Below, in pieces: positions 7,946 to 17,369 of a stretch of 64,000 nt of DNA. Position 1 is the stretch's first letter. The number at the start of each line of letters is the position of its first letter. The translations under genes were made by a program, and so were the position numbers. This DNA comes from Auraticoccus monumenti (lineage in GTDB: Bacteria > Actinomycetota > Actinomycetes > Propionibacteriales > Propionibacteriaceae). Location: positions 1,798,001-1,862,000 of the forward strand of contig NZ_LT629688.1 in NCBI RefSeq assembly GCF_900101785.1. Direction: 5' to 3'. The notes under the pieces were generated by a model. It was not told the origin of the DNA, did no database searches, and was given only the letters and a program-made list of their open reading frames with translations.

Positions 7946-8683
7946 TCAGGCGTCGAAGCGGGAGGCGTTCGGCGAGGTCGGCTGGCAGCAGAGGATGAAC
8001 ACGATCAGCGGACCGAGGTAGGGGATGAAGGTGAGGCAGTACATCCCCCCGGAGTAGCCGGCGTCGTGCAGGCGGCGCACGGCCACGGCGATCGAGGGGA
8101 CGATCATGGCGAGCACCACGACCAGGAACAGCAGCCCCCACAGCGCCGTGAGCACGTCGGTGGAGGAGGTCCCCGCCTCGCTGGCGCTGAACAGCGGGAT
8201 GGCCACGGCGTACAGCGCACCCACCACCAGGGTGGTGAAGAGGACGACCCACAGGTACTCGCTGCGGCTGGCGCGTCCGCGGAAGACGGCGTACTTGCTG
8301 AAGAACCGGCCGACCGCCTGGCCGAAGCCGGCCCCGTAGAGCGGCTGCATCCGCGGGTTCCCGGTGAAGCCCGGTCCTTGCTGGGGCTGCGTCCCGTAGC
8401 CGTAGGCCGCGCCGGCCTGCTCGTAGGGGTTCGCGCCGTAGCCTGCGCCGGGCTGCTCGTAGGGGTTCGAGCCGTACGCCGGCTGCCCGGGTCCGGCGCC
8501 GTACGCGGACGGTCCGGACGACGGGCCGTACGGGTCGGGGGTCGCCGAGGACGACGGGCCGTCGGGGGAGGGCGACCACCCCGGGCGGGCCCGGGGGTCG
8601 TACGGACCCGACCCGGCGGGCGGCTGGTAGGGCTCGTAGCGCGGCGGGTCGGAGGGAGGCGGGTCCTGCGGCGTACCGGTCAC
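7946..8683 (-). CDS. DUF805 family membrane protein with Pro/Tyr/Gly-rich N-terminus
   Basis: The N-terminal 115 residues are a low-complexity Pro/Gly/Tyr stretch with near repeats of YGSNPYEQPGAGYGANPYEQ, probably cytoplasmic and disordered. A DUF805 domain follows (about residues 125-235): GRASRSEYLWVVLF, four hydrophobic helices and the hallmark VRRLHDAGYSGG. The function of DUF805 is unknown; many members are small inner-membrane proteins. The gene begins 11 bases after the copA stop, so it may be co-transcribed with the copper genes. Confidence 0.85.
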   Translation of the reverse strand: MTGTPQDPPPSDPPRYEPYQPPAGSGPYDPRARPGWSPSPDGPSSSATPDPYGPSSGPSAYGAGPGQPAYGSNPYEQPGAGYGANPYEQAGAAYGYGTQPQQGPGFTGNPRMQPLYGAGFGQAVGRFFSKYAVFRGRASRSEYLWVVLFTTLVVGALYAVAIPLFSASEAGTSSTDVLTALWGLLFLVVVLAMIVPSIAVAVRRLHDAGYSGGMYCLTFIPYLGPLIVFILCCQPTSPNASRFDA

Positions 8684-8694
8684 GGAGGCGGAGG

Positions 8695-10988
<2,294 letters not shown>

Positions 10989-10992
<4 letters not shown>

Positions 10993-13022
10993 CGCTGCCC
11001 GCTCGGGGTGGGTCGCTCGGCGTCGTCGTCGGCGGTGGCGGCGGGGGGCTGGCGCGGGGCGGCGGTCGGTGCGGGTCGGGCCTCACCGCGGTCGCGCCGG
11101 GCCAGCTCGGCCAGCATCTCGTTGTAGGCGTCCAGGGAGGTGTCGTGCCCGGCGTTGGTGGCGCGGTCGAAGCGGCGGGCGGCCCGCTGGTCGGAGGAGA
11201 ACCACTGCGCGAGCAGCGCGATGGTGACCCCCAGCAGCGGCAGCTCGCCCATGCCCCAGGCCAGCTGGCCGCCCACCTGCTGGTCCGCGGCCAGGTTCGG
11301 CCCCCAGGCCAGGTCCAGCCCGGAGTAGTAGCCCGCCCCGATCACCGCGCTGTTGAGCACCGCCACGGCGAAGAAGGCGTGGAACGGCATCGCCGCCAGG
11401 ATGTAGCCCAGCTTGGCCACGTGCGGGATCGGTCGGCCGGGGGCGTCGATCCCGATCACCACCTGGTAGTACAGCGTGCCGACGAGGATGAAGTGGACGT
11501 TCATCAGCTGGTGCGACCAGTGGTACCTCATCGCCACCTCGAACAGCCCGGTGAGGTAGAGCAGGTAGAAGGAGCTGACGAACAGGACCCAGATCACCAG
11601 CGGGTGCCCCAGCACGTGCAGGGCCCGCGAGCCCAGCCCGGCGTTCACCAGGTCGCGGACTGAGAGCAGCTGCCCGGCGCGGGCACCGGCGCGGGCCCGC
11701 AGCAGCAGGGTCAGCGGGCCGGCCAGCACCAGCAGGGCGGGCGTGGCCATGTTGAACACCATGTGCACGACCATGTGCCAGCTGAAGGTGGTGCTGGCGT
11801 ACTGCCAGACCTGGGTCAGGGAGACGAAGGCGATGACCGCCCAGCCGATCACCCAGGCCGCCGTCCGCCCACCGGGCCAGCGGTCGCCACGCCGCCGCAG
11901 CCGGCGCACCCCGGCCAGGTACAGCGCCACCATCACCGCGGCGAGCAGCACCAGCAGCAGGTTCGGGCGCCCGGGCAGCACCAGGGCCAGCATGCTCGGC
12001 GGGTCCGGCACCTCGTAGCCGAGGAAGTTGACCTGGGAGCTCTGCGGCTCGCGGAAGCGGGGCGGCACCAGCTGGGACTGCACCACCGACACCCCGGCCA
12101 GCAGGAGCAGCAGCAGCGCGTCCAGGCGCAGCCCGGCCGGTGCGGTCGACGGGTCCCGTCGCAGCCGGGTCCAGCGCACCAGCCAGAGCACCCCGAGCAC
12201 GACCAGGAGACCGACCGCGACCAGCACCGAGAGGCCGTAGCCCGGGCTCACCCACGGCCGGCCGGCCATCTCGAACCACCCCACCAGCACCCGGGCGGGC
12301 AGGGCGACCAGCAGGGCCAGCCCCGCGATGCGGGAGTAGCGCCGCAGCACGTCGGTGGGCGGCCGGGAGCCGGCGGAGAGGGCCAGGGCGGTGGCCGACC
12401 AGGCCGTCACCGCCAGGGTCATCACGATGGCGGCGTCGGTGGCCAGGTCGTGGTCGGCCCCGACCGAGACCTGGGCCGTCACCACGGGGGGCAGGTGCAC
12501 CAGCACCACGACCACCAGCGCCACCGCGGCCGTCCGCCACGTCCGCACGAAGGGCAGCACGCAGGACAGCAGGAAGGCCACCACCGCGGTGAGCAGCCAG
12601 GCCTGGGTGGTCTGCACCGAGAGCAGGAAGTCCGACAGGCTCGGGAGCACCACGCCGACGGCGATCCCGTTGGTGTCGGCGGCGTCGAAGGGCACCAGCG
12701 CCAGCGCGGCGGCGGTCCAGCCGAGGGCCCAGTGCCGGGCGACCGCCAGCCGGTCCAGCGCCGGCTCACCGAGCAGCCCGCGCCGCTCGGTGCCGCGGCG
12801 GGCGGTGACCACCACCGAGGCGAGCGCTGCCGCGGTGCCCAGGCCGGCGAAGGCCGCCAGCAGCCTCAGACCGGCCGCCCAGGAGGAGGTGAAGGGGTCA
12901 GAACCCTCGTGCCCGAGCAGCGGCGGCTGACCGTACTGCCAGCCGATGGCCGCCTGGACGGCGACCGCCGTGACCAGCAGGGCGACCAGCCAGGGGATCC
13001 GCGCGCGAGCCGAGGGGGACAT
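10989..13022 (-). CDS. CopD-CtaG fusion: copper resistance D domain plus cytochrome c oxidase assembly (caa3 CtaG) domain
   Basis: A polytopic membrane protein of 677 residues with many hydrophobic helices. The first half (to about residue 320) has the arrangement of CopD copper-import/resistance domains. The second half (about 350-640) matches the CtaG family linked to Cu(A)/Cu(B) insertion in cytochrome oxidase, with conserved histidine-rich helices (FSWHMVVHMVFNM, YHWSHQLMNVHFILVG, MPFHAFFAVAV). The hydrophilic tail is Ala/Pro-rich. The start is the ATG at 13022 (MSPSARAR) with GGAAG upstream; a longer open frame runs upstream but overlaps the divergent gene and is not protein-like. Such fusions are common in actinobacteria. 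Confidence 0.88.
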
Positions 13023-13172
13023 CCATCTCTTCCGTGGGTGAGCGGGGGGAGCGCCTCGGTCCACCGGGCCGGGGTGCGACACAGCATCGTACCTCCCGCT
13101 CCCAGCGCCCCCGGTCGGCCGGAGGAGGCCCCGGCAGGGGCCAAACCGTTCGTCGCGCGGGGGCCCACCTCC

Positions 13173-13178
13173 TAGCAT
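13173..13178 (+). promoter_or_regulatory. -10 element TAGCAT, leaderless or near-leaderless start of the ABC-F gene
   Basis: TAGCAT ends seven bases before the ATG at 13186, so transcription would begin at or next to the start codon. No ribosome binding site is present. A weak -35-like TTCGTC lies at 13149. Confidence 0.45.
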
Positions 13179-13185
13179 CCTGGGC

Positions 13186-14868
13186 ATGGGCCACGTCGAC
13201 CTCTCCCACGTCAGCCACCACCTGCCCGACGGGCGGGTGCTGCTGAGCGACGTCTCGTTCCGGGTGGGGGAGGGGGCGGTGGTGGCGCTGGTCGGGGCCA
13301 ACGGGGCCGGCAAGACCACCCTGGTGCGGGTCGTGGCCGGCGACCTCGAGCCGACCGAGGGGACCGTCATCCGCACCGGCGGGCTGGGGGTGATGCGCCA
13401 GTTCATCGGCTCCATCCGCGACGAGACCGACGTCCGTGGGCTGCTGCTCTCGCTGGCCCCGGAGCGGGTGCGGACGGCGGCCGCGCAGGTCGACGCCTGC
13501 GAGCTGGCGCTGATGGAGGACGACTCCGAGAGCCTGCAGATGCGCTACGCGACCGCGCTGGCCGAGTACGCCGACGCCGGGGGCTACGAGCAGGAGGTCG
13601 TCTTCGACAGCTGCTGCACCACCGCCCTCGGGGTCGGGTTCGAGCGGGCCCGCTGGCGCGCGGTGAGCACCCTGTCCGGCGGTGAGCAGAAGCGGCTGGC
13701 CCTGGAGTACCTGCTCCGCGGCCCGGACGAGGTGCTGGTGCTGGACGAGCCGGACAACTACCTCGACGTCCCGGGCAAGCGGTGGCTGGAGGCGCAGCTC
13801 AGGGCCACCCGCAAGACCGTGCTGATGGTCAGCCACGACCGCGAGCTGCTGGCCGAGAGCGCCACCGCGATCGCCGCGCTGGAGCTCGGGGCCGCGGGCA
13901 ACACGCTGTGGGTGCACGGCGGGGGGTTCGCCTCCTTCGCCGCGGCCCGTCGGGAGCGCTTCGCCCGCTTCGAGGAGCTGCGGCGCCGCTGGGACGAGGA
14001 GCACGAGAAGCTCAGGGCCCTGGTGCTGATGTACAAGATCAAGGCGGCCAACAACTCCGACATGGCCAGCCGGCTGCAGGCGGCCCGGACCCGGCTGGCC
14101 CGCTTCGAGGAGGAGGGTCCTCCGCAGGCGGTGCCGCTGGAGCAGAAGGTGTCGATGCGGCTGCAGGGCGGACGCACCGGCAAGCGCGCCGTGGTGTGCA
14201 CCGACCTCGGCCTGACCGGGCTGATGAAGCCGTTCGACGCCGAGGTCTGGTTCGGTGACCGGGTCGGCGTGCTGGGCTCCAACGGCTCGGGCAAGTCGCA
14301 CTTCCTGCGGCTGCTGGCCCGTGGGGGGACGCTGCCCGACGCCGAGCACCGCCCGGTGGGGGACCTGGAGATCGACCCGGTGGCCCACACCGGCGCGGCC
14401 AGGTTGGGGGCGCGGGTGCGACCGGGGTGGTTCGCCCAGACCCACCACCACCCCGAGCTGGTCGGGCGGACCCTGCTGGACGTCCTGCACCGCGGCGACG
14501 AGCACCGCGAGGGGCTGCCCCAGGAGCCCGCCGCCCGGGCGCTGGACCGCTACGGCCTGGCCCGTCAGGCCGAGCAGCGCTTCGAGACCCTGTCCGGTGG
14601 GCAGCAGGCCCGGTTGCAGATCCTGCTGCTGGAGCTGTCCGGAGCGACCATGCTGCTGCTGGACGAGCCCACCGACAACCTCGACATCGAGTCCGCCGAG
14701 GCCCTGGAGAGCGCGCTCGGCCGGTTCGAGGGCACCGTGCTGGCGGTCACCCACGACCGCTGGTTCGCCCGCGGGCTGGACCGGTTCCTGGTGTTCGGCT
14801 CCGACGGCTCGGTCTACGAGTCCGACGAGCCGGTCTGGGACGAGAGCCGCGTGGTCCGCGCCCGCTGA
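13186..14868 (+). CDS. ABC-F family ATP-binding protein
   Basis: Soluble tandem-ATPase protein of 560 residues without membrane segments; ABC-F proteins act on ribosomes (translation factors or antibiotic-resistance proteins). Domain 1 has Walker A GANGAGKTT, signature LSGGEQKR and Walker B LVLDEPDNYLD. Domain 2 has GSNGSGKSH, LSGGQQARLQ and LLLDEPTDNLD. The inter-domain linker (about residues 240-310) is Arg/Glu-rich and helical, as in ABC-F. The first Walker B differs from the canonical EPTNHLD. It stands alone between divergent and convergent genes. The specific function cannot be told. Confidence 0.9.
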   Translation: MGHVDLSHVSHHLPDGRVLLSDVSFRVGEGAVVALVGANGAGKTTLVRVVAGDLEPTEGTVIRTGGLGVMRQFIGSIRDETDVRGLLLSLAPERVRTAAAQVDACELALMEDDSESLQMRYATALAEYADAGGYEQEVVFDSCCTTALGVGFERARWRAVSTLSGGEQKRLALEYLLRGPDEVLVLDEPDNYLDVPGKRWLEAQLRATRKTVLMVSHDRELLAESATAIAALELGAAGNTLWVHGGGFASFAAARRERFARFEELRRRWDEEHEKLRALVLMYKIKAANNSDMASRLQAARTRLARFEEEGPPQAVPLEQKVSMRLQGGRTGKRAVVCTDLGLTGLMKPFDAEVWFGDRVGVLGSNGSGKSHFLRLLARGGTLPDAEHRPVGDLEIDPVAHTGAARLGARVRPGWFAQTHHHPELVGRTLLDVLHRGDEHREGLPQEPAARALDRYGLARQAEQRFETLSGGQQARLQILLLELSGATMLLLDEPTDNLDIESAEALESALGRFEGTVLAVTHDRWFARGLDRFLVFGSDGSVYESDEPVWDESRVVRAR

Positions 14869-14881
14869 CGGCCCCGGGCAG

Positions 14882-14919
14882 CACCGCACCCCGGGTCCAG
14901 GTGGACCCGGGGTGCGGTG
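14882..14919. terminator. Perfect 18-bp hairpin between convergent genes
   Basis: CACCGCACCCCGGGTCCA (14882-14899) pairs exactly with 14902-14919 around a two-base apex (effectively a four-base loop). It sits between the ABC-F stop and the convergent small membrane gene. There is no long T-run, as usual for high-GC terminators, and it could serve both strands. Confidence 0.85.
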
Positions 14920-14938
14920 GCGTGGTCGGGAGGAGGCG

Positions 14939-15121
14939 TCAGTGACGCTGCTTCTGCCGTCGGCCGAGGTCCTCCAGCCGCTGCAGGCCGCGGACGACCT
15001 TGGTGCGACCGGAGCGCTTCTCCAGCAGCCGGCGCACCAGGGCGACGACCGAGGTCAGCACCGGCACGACGACGGCGAAGAAGAGCCAGACGCGCAGTCT
15101 CGCGCTGATGAAGGCCCACAC
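14939..15121 (-). CDS. Small one-helix membrane protein (60 aa)
   Basis: Short protein beginning MWAFISARLRVWLFFAV, with one or one and a half hydrophobic segments (residues 10-29) and a basic C-terminal half (RRLLEKRSGRTKVVRGLQR). It is downstream of the symporter and its partner on the same strand, 52 bases after the 101-residue gene. Similar basic single-helix proteins occur in actinobacteria without assigned function. Small size keeps confidence moderate. Confidence 0.6.
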   Translation of the reverse strand: MWAFISARLRVWLFFAVVVPVLTSVVALVRRLLEKRSGRTKVVRGLQRLEDLGRRQKQRH

Positions 15122-15173
15122 AGGATGTCCTCTCGTCGGGGTCGTACCCGGTCACTACCCGTTGCCGGTCGGC

Positions 15174-15479
15174 TCACTCGGCGGGGGCGATGTCGCGCCC
15201 CTGCTCCGCACCCGGCTCGTTGTCGGCCACCACGATCTTCAGCGGTCGCAGCCGCGACCACGCGATGAACACCGCGGCGAAGGCCAGCATGCCCAGACCG
15301 GCCCACAGGTTGGCGTTCACCCCACCGGTCTTCTCGGCCTCGGGCGCGGTGAAGAAGAACAGGCCCCACACCACGAGCACCAGCCCGTAGATGCCGATCA
15401 GCAGGCCGATGAAGTTGCGGATGTCGAACCCGCCCACCTTCTCGACGTGCGCTCCCTGCGGGGCGGTCGTGTCGTCCAT
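15174..15479 (-). CDS. Small two-helix membrane protein, likely partner of the SSS symporter
   Basis: A 101-residue protein with hydrophobic segments at about 24-45 (IGLLIGIYGLVLVVWGLFFF) and 58-76, and a short hydrophilic tail. It starts 27 bases after the stop of the sodium/solute symporter on the same strand, which suggests one transcript and a possible accessory-subunit role, as seen for small proteins next to other SSS carriers. No named family recognised. Confidence 0.72.
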   Translation of the reverse strand: MDDTTAPQGAHVEKVGGFDIRNFIGLLIGIYGLVLVVWGLFFFTAPEAEKTGGVNANLWAGLGMLAFAAVFIAWSRLRPLKIVVADNEPGAEQGRDIAPAE

Positions 15480-15506
15480 GTCAGTCTCCTCTCGTCCTCA
15501 GCCGGC

Positions 15507-17198
15507 TCAGGCGAAGGCGATGTTCAGGATGATGATCAGCACCAGCGCCAGCCCTGCCATCGGCACCGGCCGCTTCCACACCGGCAGGTCCTTCTCGTCG
15601 GGGTCGACCAGGTCGGCCCGGGGGGTCTCGGAGTACACCAGACCCTTCAGCTCGGCCACCGGCTTGGGCTTGGTCATCAGCGAGACGATCACCATCAGCA
15701 CGATGTCCACCACGAAGGCCGTGGCGGCGGCGACGAAGGCCGCGCCCTGGCCGGGCAGCGAGATCACCCCGGTCTCGGCGAGGACGAAGACGAACACCGC
15801 GGACAGGGTCCCGGCCACCAGCCCCATCCAGCCGGCGGTCGGGGTCGCCCGCTTCCAGAACATGCCCAGCAGGAAGGTGGCGAAGAGCGGGGCGTTGAAG
15901 AACCCGAACAGCGTCTGCAGGTAGTCCATCAGGTTGGAGAAGTTGCCCGCGATCAGCGCGGTGAAGATGGCGATGAAGGAGGCGGCGACCGTGGCCCAGC
16001 GACCGACCTTGAGGTAGTAGCCGTCCGGCTTGTCCTTGCGGACGTACTGCTGCCAGAGGTCGTAGCTGACCACGGTGTTGAAGGCGGAGATGTTGGCCGC
16101 CATGCCGGCCATGAAGGCCGCCAGCAGACCGGCGATCGCCACCCCGAGCAGACCGTTGGGCAGGACGTCGCGCATCAGCAGCAGCAGCGAGTCGTTGTAG
16201 GTGACGCCGGTGGCGTTGGCCGCGGCCTCACCCTGCGCCGCGTAGACCCGCTTGTACTCGGCCAGCTCGCCGACCAGCACCGCGGCGATCATGCCGGGGA
16301 TGATCACGATGAAGGGGATGAACATCTTGGGGAAGGCGCCGATGATCGGGGTCATCCGGGCCGAGGTGAGGTCCTTGGAGGCCATCGCCCGCTGGACCTC
16401 GACGAAGTTGGTGGTCCAGTAGCCGAAGGAGAGCACGAAGCCCAGACCCAGCACGATGCCCACCACGCTGAAGAAGGGGCTCTCGAAGCCGGAGAGCTGG
16501 GTGCCCGGCCAGGCGTTGAGCTGCTCGGCCCCGCCGACGCCGTCACCGCGGACGCGGTCGAGCATGCCCTGCCAGCCGCCGATCTTGTGCAGGCCGATCA
16601 GGGTGAGGGGGAGCAGGGCGGCCACGATGACGAAGAACTGCAGGACCTCGTTGTAGATCGCCGCGCTCAGCCCGCCGAGGGTGATGTAGGCCAGCACGAT
16701 GGCCGCGGCCACCACCAGGCCCACCCACAGCGGCCAGCCCAGCAGCCGGTTCACGATGGTGCCCAGCAGGTAGAGGTTCACACCGGCGATCAGGAGCTGC
16801 GCCACGGCGAAGGAGATCGAGTTCACCAGGTGGGCCCCGGTGCCGAACCGCATCCGCATGAACTCCGGCACCGAGCGCACCTTGGAGCCGTAGTAGAAGG
16901 GCATCATCACCACGCCGAGGAACAGCATGGCCGGGACGGCGCCGATCCAGAAGTAGTGGAAGGTCGGGTAGCCGTACTGGGCGCCGTTGGCCGACATGCC
17001 CATCACCTCGACCGCGCCGAGGTTGGCCGAGATGAACGCCAGCCCGGTCACCCACGCAGGCAGCGAGCGTCCGGACAGGAAGAACTCGATGGAGTTGGAG
17101 ACGCCCCGTTTGGCGTACCACCCCACCCCCAGCACGAAGACGAAGTACAGCGCGATCAACAGGTAGTCGATCAGCTGTGCGTCCAGCCTGATCTCCAT
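15507..17198 (-). CDS. Sodium:solute symporter (SSS/SLC5, SGLT-like)
   Basis: Integral membrane carrier of 563 residues with about 14 hydrophobic helices; family members move sugars, amino acids or other solutes with Na+. SGLT-type signatures include the substrate/Na+ region ISANLGAVEVMGMSANG, the GGLSAAIYNEVLQ motif in the sixth helix region and YWTTNFVEVQRAMASKD, which corresponds to the QR-A-AK segment of SGLT proteins. The ATG start is at 17198. Substrate not determinable; a sugar is plausible by similarity to bacterial SGLT carriers. It leads an operon with the 101- and 60-residue membrane proteins. Confidence 0.88.
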   Translation of the reverse strand: MEIRLDAQLIDYLLIALYFVFVLGVGWYAKRGVSNSIEFFLSGRSLPAWVTGLAFISANLGAVEVMGMSANGAQYGYPTFHYFWIGAVPAMLFLGVVMMPFYYGSKVRSVPEFMRMRFGTGAHLVNSISFAVAQLLIAGVNLYLLGTIVNRLLGWPLWVGLVVAAAIVLAYITLGGLSAAIYNEVLQFFVIVAALLPLTLIGLHKIGGWQGMLDRVRGDGVGGAEQLNAWPGTQLSGFESPFFSVVGIVLGLGFVLSFGYWTTNFVEVQRAMASKDLTSARMTPIIGAFPKMFIPFIVIIPGMIAAVLVGELAEYKRVYAAQGEAAANATGVTYNDSLLLLMRDVLPNGLLGVAIAGLLAAFMAGMAANISAFNTVVSYDLWQQYVRKDKPDGYYLKVGRWATVAASFIAIFTALIAGNFSNLMDYLQTLFGFFNAPLFATFLLGMFWKRATPTAGWMGLVAGTLSAVFVFVLAETGVISLPGQGAAFVAAATAFVVDIVLMVIVSLMTKPKPVAELKGLVYSETPRADLVDPDEKDLPVWKRPVPMAGLALVLIIILNIAFA

Positions 17199-17316
17199 GG
17201 GTCCTCACTTCCCGGCCGCGTCGGCCGTCAGCAACCCGCTCGGTCTACCGGAGCGGTGGCGACGCCGTCAACGTCCCTCGACCTCGGCTTCAGCCCACCC
17301 TTCGGCGGAGACGCCG

Positions 17317-17351
17317 CGGGGGCGGCCACCGCAGTGCGGTGACCGCCCCCG
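17317..17351 (-). terminator. Hairpin terminator of the M6 protease gene
   Basis: CGGGGGCGGCCACCGC (17317-17332) pairs with 17336-17351 over a three-base loop with one mismatch. It lies 18 bases after the protease stop on the minus strand and also separates that gene from the symporter promoter. Confidence 0.8.
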
Positions 17352-17369
17352 TGAGGAGCTGCGTCGGGA

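Noticed and set aside
13023-13415. Extension of the CopD-CtaG frame to 13415
   Set aside because: The extra residues overlap the divergent ABC-F gene and are not protein-like; the ATG at 13022 has a ribosome binding site.
15000-17342. Very long plus-strand open frame (His/Gln/Gly-rich) opposite the SSS symporter
   Set aside because: Composition is typical of the antisense of a membrane protein gene in high-GC DNA, and no domain is visible.
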